Below, in pieces: positions 17,219-27,844 of a DNA stretch of 64,000 nucleotides (positions are counted from its first letter, which is position 1; each line of letters starts with the position of its first letter). Source of the stretch: an uncultured Bacteroidota bacterium (lineage in GTDB: Bacteria > Bacteroidota > Bacteroidia > UKL13-3); assembly GCA_903850915.1 (NCBI GenBank), contig CAINMV010000017.1, forward strand, positions 17,837 to 81,836, written 5' to 3'. The position numbers and the translations under genes were made by a program. The notes under the pieces were generated by a model that made no database searches, had not been told where the DNA came from, and was given only the letters and a program-made list of their open reading frames with translations.

Positions 17219-18439
17219 TTAAACTTGGGACTTGTTTTTCGAGAGTGCACGGTATGCTAAGAAAAAGCTTAACATAGTGAGTATTGCACCCATAAAAAAG
17301 GGTGCGCCAGTAAATTTTATTAAAGCAGCTTCACTTGTGAAATAGGTGAAGAGGTTGGTCATAAATGGAGGGCCAGCGATTGATGTTAAACTTATTAAAC
17401 TTGTAAGTGCACCTTGCAGTTCCCCTTGTTCGCTTGCGCCGACTTGTTTGCTAATGATGCCCTGTATAGCAGGACCTGCAATGCCGCCAATGCAATATGG
17501 AATTAAAAAGGCATACATCATCCATCCTTGCGAGGCGAAAGCAAAAAGTAACAATCCCAAGAAATATAAGGTTAGCCCTACATAAACCGTTTTTATTTGT
17601 CCAATTTTTGGTATTATCTGGCCAATAAGTAAGCCTTGTACCAATGCCACTAGGATGCCTACAGCGGCCAAAGAATATCCCACTTGCATTTCATCCCATT
17701 TAAACTTGTACATCACATAAAATGGCCAGTTACTTTGTACCGCATACGAGGCAATATACACGAAAAATATAGCAGCAAGCATACCGTAAATTAATGGATA
17801 TCTTTTCAGATGAACGAAGGTTCCTATTGGATTGGCTCTTTTCCATTCGAACGGACGACGATGTTCCTGTTTTAACGATTCAGGTAACACAAACAAGCCG
17901 TAGAAGAAATTTAGGAAGGCAACAACGGCTGCAATTATAAAGGGAACTCGAACACCCCAATGGCTTGCAAAACCACCAATCAATGGGCCAATAATAAATC
18001 CTAGTCCAAAGGCAGCTCCAATAATACCAAGGCTCTCGGATCTTTTTTCGGGTTCGGTAATGTCAGCAATATAAGCCGATGCTGTGGTGTAACTTGCTCC
18101 TAGTATTCCTGCTAAAATACGACCTAAGAACAACCAGGCGATTGTGGGCGCCCAGGCTTGCAAAACGCAGTCGATGGATAAGCCGAGTAATGCAAGAAGT
18201 AAAACAGGTCGCCGTCCGAATTTATCACTTAAACCTCCTAGGATAGGAGCAAAAATAAATTGCATGATAGAAAAGGCAAACATAAGCCAACCGCCGTATT
18301 TCGCGGCCTCACTGATGCTCCCTCCCGTAAGTTCTGCTATAAGTTTTGGGATAACAGGTATTATTATGCCAAAGCCAATTACATCAATGAGAACGGTAAT
18401 GAAGATAAATCCTAGGGCAGCCTTTCTGTTGTGAATCAT
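17219..18439 (-). CDS. MFS transporter, TetA/multidrug efflux type
   Basis: The 406-residue protein has about twelve hydrophobic helices. The first segment reads FITVLIDVIGFGIIIPVIPKL, and the motif between helices 2 and 3 is GGLSDKFGRRPVLL (about residues 71-84), the classical MFS A motif as in TetA-like drug:proton antiporters. Helix 5 has GAAFGLGFIIGPLIGG, the motif C region of antiporters. The substrate cannot be assigned; TetA-type proteins without tetracycline activity are common in Bacteroidota. Confidence 0.85.
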   Translation of the reverse strand: MIHNRKAALGFIFITVLIDVIGFGIIIPVIPKLIAELTGGSISEAAKYGGWLMFAFSIMQFIFAPILGGLSDKFGRRPVLLLALLGLSIDCVLQAWAPTIAWLFLGRILAGILGASYTTASAYIADITEPEKRSESLGIIGAAFGLGFIIGPLIGGFASHWGVRVPFIIAAVVAFLNFFYGLFVLPESLKQEHRRPFEWKRANPIGTFVHLKRYPLIYGMLAAIFFVYIASYAVQSNWPFYVMYKFKWDEMQVGYSLAAVGILVALVQGLLIGQIIPKIGQIKTVYVGLTLYFLGLLLFAFASQGWMMYAFLIPYCIGGIAGPAIQGIISKQVGASEQGELQGALTSLISLTSIAGPPFMTNLFTYFTSEAALIKFTGAPFFMGAILTMLSFFLAYRALSKNKSQV

Positions 18440-18554
18440 AATTGTTTTTTATGCATTCAAAGTAACGGTTTTATTTTTTGACAATAAAGGCAATTTCTTC
18501 TTCAACCTGCCAGTTTAAGGCATTGGTGCCTGTTGGGGTGGTTGAAATCCCGGT

Positions 18555-19661
18555 CTAGTTAGTTGTCGTTTCTTCTTTGTTTGGTCGTACAAAAAACAAA
18601 TCTAATCCTACGGGTGGCATAGTGTCGCCAAGCAGGTATCCAAAAGGTTTCAATCCATCTATACGGTCGAATATTACTTTGGCAATTGCAGTAATTGGTA
18701 TCGATAAAAACATTCCTGCAACACCCCAAATGGTGCCTCCCATTAACACTACAATTATGGAAACCAATGCATTAATCTTTACTTTTGATGCCACAATTAC
18801 AGGGCTGATAAAATTATTGTCGATAAACTTGGAAAGTGTGTAAGCAATAAAGACATAAAATGCAAAAATTGGCTCCTTGGTTATTAATGCTATCGTCATC
18901 GCAAGGCATACGGCCACAATTCTACCAATATATGGGATTAAATTTAACAAACCTCCAACAACACCGAGTAGTAAGGCATATTGTATGTCTAATATGAAGA
19001 GTGAAATAGAGTACAAGGAGCTGAGTAGTGCAAATTCGAGCATCAATCCAATAAGATAATTTTGAATTAGCGACTTGGTTTCTACGAGCACCTCTTTCAC
19101 TGCCTGATAATTGTCGGATGGGAATAGTTTAGCGACAAAACTTAACAGAAGTGGCTTATAAAACAAGATCAGAAAAGTATAAACCGGAATCAAAAACGCT
19201 ATTATTAGTGCTCCGCTGATTGTACTAATGGTTTCTCCAATTACCCCCGGCCCATTTTTAAGGCCTTCAGTTTCTACCTTAACAACCCAAGTTTGTATTT
19301 GAGATGAGCTAAGGTGAAATGCTTCTGATAGCCATTGCAAAGTGCTTGCAATTAAATCCAATAACTTTTGTCGTAAAAGAGGCATGGAGTCGCTAAGTAT
19401 ATTGATTTGTGTAGCAATAAATATGAATAGTGCAGCAATAAAAAGGAAAGCAACCAAAAGTGCAATAGTAATTGCTACAACACGATGAAGTTTCTTTTTT
19501 AGTAGATTTACCAGAGGGTTTAATAAAATGGCAATTATCAATGCGAAAAGTATAGGTACAATAATTCTTTGGCCAGCAGAAAGAATATAGAAAAAAGCGA
19601 GAACGCCCATTATAATCAATGATAAGCGAACTGAAAGTGGAGGATCGTATTTATTGAACAT
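18555..19661 (-). CDS. AI-2E family transporter (PerM/YdiK-like)
   Basis: The 368-residue membrane protein has the arrangement of the AI-2E/PerM family: paired N-terminal helices, a soluble loop with amphipathic helices (about residues 60-140), then PVYTFLILFYKP, LLGVVGGLLNLIPYIG and a closing ISPVIVASKVKINALVSII segment. Members are reported as exporters of small molecules or as Na+/H+ antiporters, so the name is only a family label. Its frame stays open for 27 codons after the TAG stop at 18555-18557. Confidence 0.85.
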   Translation of the reverse strand: MFNKYDPPLSVRLSLIIMGVLAFFYILSAGQRIIVPILFALIIAILLNPLVNLLKKKLHRVVAITIALLVAFLFIAALFIFIATQINILSDSMPLLRQKLLDLIASTLQWLSEAFHLSSSQIQTWVVKVETEGLKNGPGVIGETISTISGALIIAFLIPVYTFLILFYKPLLLSFVAKLFPSDNYQAVKEVLVETKSLIQNYLIGLMLEFALLSSLYSISLFILDIQYALLLGVVGGLLNLIPYIGRIVAVCLAMTIALITKEPIFAFYVFIAYTLSKFIDNNFISPVIVASKVKINALVSIIVVLMGGTIWGVAGMFLSIPITAIAKVIFDRIDGLKPFGYLLGDTMPPVGLDLFFVRPNKEETTTN

Positions 19662-19853
19662 TTTATATTAATGCAGTAAAGGTAAATTTTATTTATTACA
19701 AGAAAAATGATGAAAGTCTGCTCAATGGATATAAATTACCAAGTACTTTCAAATGTTTTTCGATTGTAGGATGGGTTATTCATTATATTGTGGGTGTATC
19801 ATTTTTAATTTATTATTCATTCCTTAAATTGCGCTCCTAAATTTTACGTAAAT

Positions 19854-21044
19854 ATGTATTCAACACTTCAACCATTGCTTCAAAAAGAGCTAGAGTCAAT
19901 ACGGGAAGCCGGATTGTTTAAGAATGAACGAATTATTGCCACTCCTCAAGGAGTAGAAATTAGCCTAGCCGATGGAAGTAAGGTTTTGAATTTCTGTGCT
20001 AATAATTATTTAGGCTTGTCGTCACATCCGCGTGTAAATGCGGCTGCCAAAGAGGCTATCGATTCTCATGGCTTTGGTATGAGCAGCGTTCGATTTATTT
20101 GTGGAACGCAAGATATTCATAAAACCCTCGAACATAAAATTTCAGAATTCCTAGGTACCGAAGATACGATTCTTTATGCTGCAGCTTTTGATGCCAATGG
20201 TGGTGTTTTTGAGCCTCTACTTAACGAAGAAGATGCCTTAATTAGCGACGAACTAAATCATGCTAGTATTATCGATGGCATTCGATTATGTAAAGCCGAT
20301 CGCTATCGTTACAAGCATAATGATATGGCAGATTTAGAGGAGAAGCTGAAAATAAATATGGATAAACGCCATCGAATGATTGTAACTGATGGTGTATTTA
20401 GCATGGACGGAACTATTGCTCAGCTGGATAAAATTTGTGAACTCGCGGATAAATATAATGCCATTGTTATGATGGATGAATGTCACGCAAGTGGATTTAT
20501 GGGAAAAACTGGAAGGGGAACTCATGAGCATCATAATGTGATGGGCAAAATTGATATTATTACAGGCACGCTTGGAAAAGCATTGGGTGGAGCCATGGGA
20601 GGATTTACCTCTGGTCGTAAAGAAATAATCGATTTGTTACGTCAACGCTCTCGCCCTTATTTGTTTAGTAATTCATTAGCCCCAAGTATTGTTGGTGCAG
20701 GTATTGAAGTGCTCGAGATGTTAAATGAGTCGACGGAACTTCGCGATAAGTTAGAACGCAATACAACATATTTCCGTAAAAAAATTACCGATGCCGGTTT
20801 TGATATTAAGCCGGGAACGCACCCCATTGTGCCGGTCATGCTTTACGATGCAGTATTGGCGCAAAAGTTCGCCGCACGCATGTTGGAGGAAGGTATATAT
20901 GTGGTAGGCTTTTTCTTTCCTGTGGTTGCAAAGGGAAATGCTAGAATACGCACACAAATGAGTGCAGCACATGAATTGCACCATCTCGATGCGTGTATAG
21001 CGGCATTCACAAAAGTTGGGAAAGAGTTGGGTGTGATTAATTAA
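19854..21044 (+). CDS. kbl: Glycine C-acetyltransferase (2-amino-3-ketobutyrate CoA ligase)
   Basis: Kbl belongs to the alpha-oxoamine synthases, PLP enzymes, and splits 2-amino-3-ketobutyrate with CoA into glycine and acetyl-CoA in threonine breakdown. The 396-residue product shows [47 protein letters not shown] and the PLP-lysine motif [13 protein letters not shown] with K242. The [12 protein letters not shown] and HKTLE segments favour Kbl over BioF or serine palmitoyltransferase. No threonine dehydrogenase is adjacent. Confidence 0.92.
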   Translation: MYSTLQPLLQKELESIREAGLFKNERIIATPQGVEISLADGSKVLNFCANNYLGLSSHPRVNAAAKEAIDSHGFGMSSVRFICGTQDIHKTLEHKISEFLGTEDTILYAAAFDANGGVFEPLLNEEDALISDELNHASIIDGIRLCKADRYRYKHNDMADLEEKLKINMDKRHRMIVTDGVFSMDGTIAQLDKICELADKYNAIVMMDECHASGFMGKTGRGTHEHHNVMGKIDIITGTLGKALGGAMGGFTSGRKEIIDLLRQRSRPYLFSNSLAPSIVGAGIEVLEMLNESTELRDKLERNTTYFRKKITDAGFDIKPGTHPIVPVMLYDAVLAQKFAARMLEEGIYVVGFFFPVVAKGNARIRTQMSAAHELHHLDACIAAFTKVGKELGVIN

Positions 21045-21081
21045 AAAAGTGAATTTATTGCTAGTATAGAAGCTAATTAAA

Positions 21082-21216
21082 TTAAACTAGTTGAGATGAT
21101 AGAATAGGTTTCTCCGTATTCACCTCAAACCGACTAGGACAACCTTTTTTATGGCATGCACTGAAAAATACCGAAAGAAGAACAAAAAGTAAAATTGATC
21201 CTTTGTTGATACGCAT
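21082..21216 (-). CDS. Small lipoprotein, 44 residues
   Basis: This short frame codes for a typical lipoprotein: MRINKG, a hydrophobic core ILLFVLLSVFF, and the lipobox FSAC with Cys at residue 21, followed by HKKGCPSRFEVN. It is too short for standard ORF cut-offs. Support for it being real comes from the lipobox in the right place and a TAnnTTTG box 7 nt before its ATG. The second Cys (residue 26) is followed by a polar tail of 18 residues. It could be a small outer-membrane lipoprotein; no function is known. It lies between kbl and a crotonase gene and faces kbl. Confidence 0.6.
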   Translation of the reverse strand: MRINKGSILLFVLLSVFFSACHKKGCPSRFEVNTEKPILSSQLV

Positions 21217-21223
21217 AAGGATG

Positions 21224-21231
21224 CAAATTTA
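21224..21231 (-). promoter_or_regulatory. Bacteroidota -7 promoter box for the small lipoprotein
   Basis: The minus strand reads TAAATTTG (TAnnTTTG), 7 nt before the ATG at 21216. Confidence 0.5.
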
Positions 21232-21281
21232 GACCTTTCACATGGAACTTTTCGTTTTCTTTGCATTAAATTTAAATTAAT

Positions 21282-22055
21282 ATGCAATTTGTTATAATTG
21301 AGCCAAATATAGCTGAGCGTTATGCTGTCCTTCGTTTAAGTCGTCCGAGGGAACTAAATGCGCTAAATCTGCAGCTAATGCAGGAATTACGTGCAGGATT
21401 GCAACTGCTCGATGCCGATGATAACATTCGATGTATTATAATTACAGGTAATGAGCGTGCCTTTGCTGCGGGTGCCGACATCAAACAGATGCAAGAGCGG
21501 TCTGCTATTGACATGCTTAAAATTGACCAGTTTGCTACTTGGGATGCAATACGAAAAACCAAAAAACCAATAATTGCAGCTGTTTCTGGTTTTGCACTTG
21601 GTGGTGGCTGCGAATTGGCCATGGTGTGTGATATGATTATTGCAAGTGAAAGCGCCATGTTTGGCCAGCCGGAAATTAAACTTGGCGTTATGCCTGGTGC
21701 CGGCGGAACACAGCGATTAACAAGGGCAGTAGGGAAGGCATTGGCTATGGAAATGGCACTCACCGGACGGTTTATCGACGCTCAAAAAGCACTGCAATTT
21801 GGACTCATCAATAAAGTTGTTCCAGTAGAATATTATCTTGAAGAGGCGATAAGCTGGGCAAAGGAAATTGCACAATTGTCTCCTTTAGCAGTAAGGCTCA
21901 CTAAAGAAAGTGTGAATAAAGCGTTTGATAGTACTTTAAGTGAAGGCTTGGAATTTGAACGAAAGAATTTTTATATGTTATTTGCTAGTGAGGATCAGAA
22001 GGAAGGCATGGCTGCCTTTATAGAAAAACGCAAGGCAGAGTTTAAGGGCAAATAA
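21282..22055 (+). CDS. Enoyl-CoA hydratase/isomerase (crotonase) family protein
   Basis: Crotonases hydrate trans-2-enoyl-CoA in beta-oxidation. The 257-residue product has the oxyanion-hole segments GNERAFAAGADIKQM (about residues 64-78) and GFALGGGCELAMVCD, with the first catalytic Glu in GCEL. The second catalytic Glu is in FGQPEIKLGVMPGAGGTQRL. Presence of both acids favours a true hydratase such as FadB/Crt type. Its close similarity to short-chain hydratases fits 3-hydroxyacyl- or crotonyl-CoA turnover, but the chain length is not readable from sequence. Confidence 0.9.
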   Translation: MQFVIIEPNIAERYAVLRLSRPRELNALNLQLMQELRAGLQLLDADDNIRCIIITGNERAFAAGADIKQMQERSAIDMLKIDQFATWDAIRKTKKPIIAAVSGFALGGGCELAMVCDMIIASESAMFGQPEIKLGVMPGAGGTQRLTRAVGKALAMEMALTGRFIDAQKALQFGLINKVVPVEYYLEEAISWAKEIAQLSPLAVRLTKESVNKAFDSTLSEGLEFERKNFYMLFASEDQKEGMAAFIEKRKAEFKGK

Positions 22056-22135
22056 AAATTATCCCAATTTGAGATTATTTAAGTTACAATAAAATAAAAC
22101 ATTTTCGCTGCGGCGGAATTTACCAATACATAATC

Positions 22136-23443
22136 ATGAAATATTTGCCATTCCAGAAAGAGCTTTTTATAGAAAACAGACAACGTTATACGGCTTTGTT
22201 GAAACCCAATGCTGTTGCCATTTTTAATAGCCATGATGAAATGCCACGTAGCGCAGATTCGAGCTTTTATTTCTCGCAGAATCGCGATCTGTTTTACCTC
22301 ACTGGCATCGATCAAGAGGATTCAATTTTAGTGCTTTATCCTGATTCACCGAATCCGGTTTTTCGTGAGATGTTGTTTTTAAAACGTACAAGCGAAACTA
22401 TTGCCATTTGGGAAGGTCATAAATATACCAAGGAAGAGGCTCATTCAACTTCAGGTATTGCACGAATTCATTGGCTTGAAGATTTTGAGACAATGTTGCA
22501 ATTGGTCATGCATCAGGCAGAATATGTATATCTTAATCTAAATGAACATGATCGTCACGTTTGGCACCAAAAATATAAGGATATCGATTTTGCCCATCGC
22601 ATTCAAAGGGAGTATCCATTGCATAAATGTGAGCGTTCTGCCCCGTTAATGCATCGATTACGTGCTATAAAAAGCAAATACGAAATAGCTGCAATGCAGG
22701 AGGCAGTGAATATTACCCATAAGGCTTTTGAACGTGTTTGTTGTTTTGTAAAGCCAGGTGTTACAGAATACGAAATAGAAGCGGAAATCACGCACGAGTT
22801 TTTAAGAAACAGAGCTACTGGGCATGCCTATACACCCATTATCGCTAGTGGCGCAAGTGCCTGTGTTTTGCACTATATCGAAAACAATAAAGCATGCCAT
22901 GATGGCGAATTGATGTTACTCGATTTTGGTGCGGAATATGCTAATTATGCAGCCGATTTAACCCGATGTATTCCAGTAAATGGCAAGTTCTCTCCCCGTC
23001 AGAAAGAGATTTACAATGCGGTGTTAAGTGTTCATAATAAGGCCAAAGCAATGCTTTTGGTAGGCGAAACTTGGGACAATTACCACATGAAGGTAGGGCA
23101 AATAATGACGGAGGAATTATTGAAATTGAGGTTAATTAAAAAAGAGGATTGCAAAAATGATGATTGGGATAATGTCCCTTGGAACGAATCGAAAGCCTAT
23201 CGCAAATATTTAATGCATGGAACGAGTCACTATCTTGGCTTGGATGTTCATGATGTTGGCAGCAGATATCGTAAATTTGAAGCAGGAATGGTCTTTACTT
23301 GCGAACCGGGTATATATATCCCAGAAGAAGGAATCGGAGTGAGAATTGAGAACGACATACTCATCACCGAAAAAGGAAATACCGATTTAATGGGCGCAAT
23401 TCCATTGGAGGTGGATGCGATTGAAGGATTAATGGCAAAATAA
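22136..23443 (+). CDS. Aminopeptidase P family (M24B) metallopeptidase
   Basis: These pita-bread enzymes cut the X-Pro bond at peptide N-termini using two metal ions. The 435-residue protein has an N-terminal AMP_N domain (FQKELFIENRQRY, DLFYLTGIDQEDSIL) and the M24 domain with five expected ligands: LLDFGAEYANYAADLTR (two Asp), HGTSHYLGLDVHD (His), CEPGIYIPEEG (Glu) and VRIENDILIT (Glu). It begins a three-gene unit with the next gene 7 nt away and secG after it. Confidence 0.93.
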   Translation: MKYLPFQKELFIENRQRYTALLKPNAVAIFNSHDEMPRSADSSFYFSQNRDLFYLTGIDQEDSILVLYPDSPNPVFREMLFLKRTSETIAIWEGHKYTKEEAHSTSGIARIHWLEDFETMLQLVMHQAEYVYLNLNEHDRHVWHQKYKDIDFAHRIQREYPLHKCERSAPLMHRLRAIKSKYEIAAMQEAVNITHKAFERVCCFVKPGVTEYEIEAEITHEFLRNRATGHAYTPIIASGASACVLHYIENNKACHDGELMLLDFGAEYANYAADLTRCIPVNGKFSPRQKEIYNAVLSVHNKAKAMLLVGETWDNYHMKVGQIMTEELLKLRLIKKEDCKNDDWDNVPWNESKAYRKYLMHGTSHYLGLDVHDVGSRYRKFEAGMVFTCEPGIYIPEEGIGVRIENDILITEKGNTDLMGAIPLEVDAIEGLMAK

Positions 23444-23450
23444 ATAGGAA

Positions 23451-24623
23451 ATGAATAAAAAGGAATTTTCGGCATACCTGCATAAACCGCATCTTATTGA
23501 TAAGCATGCTGAGATTGCTTTGCAAGAGGTGGTTGCCGATTTTCCTTATTTTCAAGCCGCGCAGCAGTTGTTGTTAAAAGCACATCAAAACAATGGTAGT
23601 TATCATTTTGATAAACAACTGTCGATTGCCTCGCTTTTACATGGAAATAGGGCATTGCTATATGCTTTTTTAAAGGACAGCCTCGTGCATGAATTCGAGC
23701 AGATAACTCAAGATGATCCGAATTTAATAGAAGAAACCTTAGATGAAACGGGTGCTTTTTTAACAACTTCATTTGAAATAGAAAAATTGTCATTAGGCGA
23801 TACTTTGAATGCGTTTGAAAAGGAGGTTACGGAAATCAATGATGTTGGTCTAGTAGAATCGATTTCTGATGATTTAATCGCAAAGGAGTTAGATTTTAAT
23901 GATGACGGCAAACAGAATCCTGATTTAGCTTTGGATACAGACCTGCCATTTCAGGATTTTGATCGAAAATACTCCTCTTATTTAACTCCTGAAGATCCTG
24001 CTGAATCACCCGACTTCGCTAACGGATTAACTAAATCTGAGACAACAGAAGCTAAAATTCCCGTTTCTGAAATGGATCAAGTCTATTTTGACTTGCCTTT
24101 TCAGAATTTTAAAGAAAAATATCTCGATAAGCAGGAAAGTGAAGAAGGTGATATAGCCCCAATGTCTGCCGAAGAGTCGAAGGTAATTGCAGCTATTGAG
24201 CCCGTAGACTTTTTAAGTTGGCTGCAATCGAAACGCATATCGCACCCGATAAATGAAAAGTATAATGCCACAACAGAGCAGATAGTAGAGGGAAATGAAA
24301 TTGCTGCTGGAAATGACTTGCAGCCTACAGCACAGCAGAGGAGATTAATAAAATATAACGACTTAATCGACAGATTTATAGAAACAAGTCCGAGTATTAG
24401 CAAGCCACAGCCGGCCAAATTTTACAAGCCGACCGAAAAAGCTAAGGAGAGTTTCAATGAAAATTTCGACCTGGTGACTGAAACTTTAGCTAAAATTTAC
24501 ATCAAACAAGCCAATTATAAACGAGCTATTTTAGTTTATGAAAAATTAAGTTTGTTGTATCCCGAAAAAATCAGTTATTTTGCAACCCGAATTTCAGAAT
24601 TACAAACGTTACTCATCAAATAG
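23451..24623 (+). CDS. Conserved acidic protein with internal motif repeat and C-terminal TPR-like helices
   Basis: I do not recognise a named family. The 390-residue protein has no signal peptide. Residues 1-85 are a helical domain (HLIDKHAEIALQEVVADFPY, then FQAAQQLLLKAHQ). The centre is acidic and probably disordered. It contains a near-repeat: DLPFQDFDRKYSSYL and DLPFQNFKEKYLDKQ, about 40 residues apart. Residues about 345-390 (LAKIYIKQANYKRAILVYEKL) look like one TPR hairpin. It sits 2 nt before secG and 7 nt after the peptidase gene, so it is in the same transcript as a Sec translocon part. A cytoplasmic adaptor role is possible but unproven. Confidence 0.7.
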   Translation: MNKKEFSAYLHKPHLIDKHAEIALQEVVADFPYFQAAQQLLLKAHQNNGSYHFDKQLSIASLLHGNRALLYAFLKDSLVHEFEQITQDDPNLIEETLDETGAFLTTSFEIEKLSLGDTLNAFEKEVTEINDVGLVESISDDLIAKELDFNDDGKQNPDLALDTDLPFQDFDRKYSSYLTPEDPAESPDFANGLTKSETTEAKIPVSEMDQVYFDLPFQNFKEKYLDKQESEEGDIAPMSAEESKVIAAIEPVDFLSWLQSKRISHPINEKYNATTEQIVEGNEIAAGNDLQPTAQQRRLIKYNDLIDRFIETSPSISKPQPAKFYKPTEKAKESFNENFDLVTETLAKIYIKQANYKRAILVYEKLSLLYPEKISYFATRISELQTLLIK

Positions 24624-24625
24624 AT

Positions 24626-24985
24626 ATGTACAATTTTTTAGTTATTATAATGGTTATTATTGCCGTATTGTTAGTTTTAGCAGTATTGGTACAACGTTCT
24701 AAAGGTGGAGGCTTTAGTAGCTCCGTAAACGCCAATCAGTTTATGGGTGTGCAAAAAGGTACCGACTTTATTGAAAAAACAACATGGACACTCGCTATCA
24801 GCTTGTTCGCCTTATGTTTAATTGCCACTCTATTGGTGAAAAACCAAGGTCCGACTGAGAAAAAAGGCTTACTTGATGGCGTAGATAAAGAAGCTCCCGC
24901 TGCGGCTCCGCAACAGCAAGCTCCTGCTGCCCAACCAGCTCAACCGGAAGCAAATCCGGCACCAAATGGTGCACAGCCTAAATAA
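24626..24985 (+). CDS. secG: Preprotein translocase subunit SecG
   Basis: SecG is the small accessory subunit of the SecYEG channel. The 119-residue protein has two membrane helices (about residues 3-22 and 54-72). Between them is VLVQRSKGGGFSSSVNANQFMGVQKGTDFIEKTTW-type sequence, with the SecG landmarks KGGG and the FIEK-TW segment leading into helix 2. The C-terminal 35 residues are rich in Ala, Pro and Gln, as is common in Bacteroidota SecG. A terminator follows after 11 nt. Confidence 0.93.
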   Translation: MYNFLVIIMVIIAVLLVLAVLVQRSKGGGFSSSVNANQFMGVQKGTDFIEKTTWTLAISLFALCLIATLLVKNQGPTEKKGLLDGVDKEAPAAAPQQQAPAAQPAQPEANPAPNGAQPK

Positions 24986-24996
24986 CAATTTACTAA

Positions 24997-25021
24997 CCCC
25001 CGCTTAAAACGGGGGTTTTTT
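24997..25021 (+). terminator. Rho-independent terminator after secG
   Basis: Stem CCCCCG (24997-25002) / CGGGGG (25010-25015), loop CTTAAAA, followed by a run of T. It closes the peptidase-hypothetical-secG unit. Confidence 0.9.
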
Positions 25022-25093
25022 ATTGCCTTTCTATTTGAAAATTGACAAAATTTCAGTAAAAAACGAAATGATGTTGATGTTAATGATTCATTC

Positions 25094-25147
25094 TTGACAA
25101 TATAATGGCAATAATGGCAGAAAGTCAGTCTTGGCACAATTGCTGAC
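25094..25147 (+). promoter_or_regulatory. Candidate groESL control region
   Basis: The 183 nt between the secG terminator and groES hold no CIRCE element and no TAnnTTTG box. They do hold three TGGCA elements (25106, 25115, 25132) and a short inverted repeat GTCAG (25124-25128) / CTGAC (25143-25147) around TTGGCACAATTGC. The latter looks like a sigma-54 -24/-12 element whose spacer is 3 nt too short. A regulatory role in heat-shock control is a guess. Confidence 0.25.
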
Positions 25148-25204
25148 GTAGTTCCAACAATAACACAAATAAACCAATCATTTTTTTTAAATTTATTTAT
25201 TATT

Positions 25205-25480
25205 ATGGCTTTAAAAGTACAACCCATTGCAGATAGAGTTCTAGTAGAACCATCTGCTGCTGAAGAGAGAACAGCCGGAGGATTATATATTCCGGATACA
25301 GCGAAAGAAAAACCACAACGCGGAACAATTGTTGCCGTTGGAGCTGGAAAGAAAGACGAACCGATGACAGTTAAAGCAGGTGATACTGTTTTGTACGGTA
25401 AATATGCTGGTACTGAGGTTACAATCGATGGAAAAGATTATTTAATCATGCGTGAAAGCGACTTATTCGCTATCGTATAA
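25205..25480 (+). CDS. groES: Co-chaperonin GroES
   Basis: GroES is the lid of the GroEL folding chamber. The 91-residue product has IADRVLVEP, the mobile loop with the tripeptide region [17 protein letters not shown], and [10 protein letters not shown], then the conserved [11 protein letters not shown] and [12 protein letters not shown] end. Length is typical. groEL follows after 81 nt. Confidence 0.98.
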   Translation: MALKVQPIADRVLVEPSAAEERTAGGLYIPDTAKEKPQRGTIVAVGAGKKDEPMTVKAGDTVLYGKYAGTEVTIDGKDYLIMRESDLFAIV

Positions 25481-25531
25481 TATTATCCTCGACTTTAACT
25501 GATTTATTGGTTATAGGTTTTATTAAAATAA

Positions 25532-27190
<1,659 letters not shown>

Positions 27191-27240
27191 TTTGTTGTTA
27201 TCCCAAAAGGAATGACATTAAATGAAATAGTCTATAAAAG

Positions 27241-27268
27241 CCCTTCTATTAATAATAGGAGGGTTTTT
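27241..27268 (+). terminator. Rho-independent terminator after groEL
   Basis: Ten-pair stem CCCTTCTATT (27241-27250) / AATAGGAGGG (27254-27263), with one T-G wobble and an AAT loop, followed by T5. Confidence 0.85.
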
Positions 27269-27326
27269 AGTTTTATGACATTATTCTTTTGTCATACTTT
27301 TTTTCTCTGTAATAATTAAATAGGTT

Positions 27327-27334
27327 TATTTTTG
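27327..27334 (+). promoter_or_regulatory. Bacteroidota -7 promoter box for DUF2141 gene
   Basis: TATTTTTG matches TAnnTTTG. It overlaps the alternative TTG start at 27332, so translation must begin at a later codon, most likely the ATG at 27356. Confidence 0.5.
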
Positions 27335-27355
27335 AAACTTAAAACACGAAATAAC

Positions 27356-27826
27356 ATGTTCTTATTACATAATAAGCAATCAAAGTCTAAGGCATTTAGC
27401 ATTTTAAGTGCGTTTTGTTGCATTTCTATATCCGTTATTTCGATGTCAATGCAAAATCCGCATCCAAGTTTACTAACGTTAAAAATTAATAATATTAAAG
27501 CTAAAGGTAAAGTATTCGTATCGGTATGCACAGCTACGGAACAATGGCCCGCTAATGGATATCTTAAATTTGTTTCTCCAGAAATTAAAGATAATGATTT
27601 GGCTTCATTCGAGTTGAAGAATATCCCATCAGGTAAGGTAGCACTGGCTGTATTTCTCGACCTAAATGGGAACGGCATACTCGATAAAAATATATTAGGT
27701 GCACCAACAGAGCCGTATGCGTTTTCTAATAATATTCGCCCCTTGTTTTCTCAGCCTAGCTTTAATCAATGTAGTTTTTTGCTTCTCGAAAAAAGTCATG
27801 AAATAAGTGTTGATTTAATTAATTAA
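27356..27826 (+). CDS. Exported DUF2141 domain protein
   Basis: From the ATG at 27356 the protein has 156 residues. It has an N-terminal hydrophobic segment (SILSAFCCISISVISMS), probably a signal peptide, and then the DUF2141 beta-domain. Family landmarks are KVFVSVC, FELKNIPSGKVALAVFLDLNGNG-type (SGKVALAVFLDLNGNGILDK), GAPTEPYAFSNN and the last RPLFSQPSFNQC part. DUF2141 proteins are periplasmic or secreted, with no known activity; DLNGNGILD resembles a calcium loop. A longer TTG form from 27332 is unlikely, since a promoter box overlaps it. Confidence 0.8.
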   Translation: MFLLHNKQSKSKAFSILSAFCCISISVISMSMQNPHPSLLTLKINNIKAKGKVFVSVCTATEQWPANGYLKFVSPEIKDNDLASFELKNIPSGKVALAVFLDLNGNGILDKNILGAPTEPYAFSNNIRPLFSQPSFNQCSFLLLEKSHEISVDLIN

Positions 27827-27844
27827 TTATTTGGATTATCGCAT

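Noticed and set aside
17219..18439. Tetracycline resistance gene tetA
   Set aside because: Only the MFS antiporter fold and general TetA-like motifs are visible; this does not establish drug specificity, and there is no tetR neighbour.
25130..25146. Sigma-54 promoter for groESL
   Set aside because: TGGCAC and TTGC are present but are separated by only 2 nt, where 5 nt is needed, so it cannot be a standard -24/-12 promoter.
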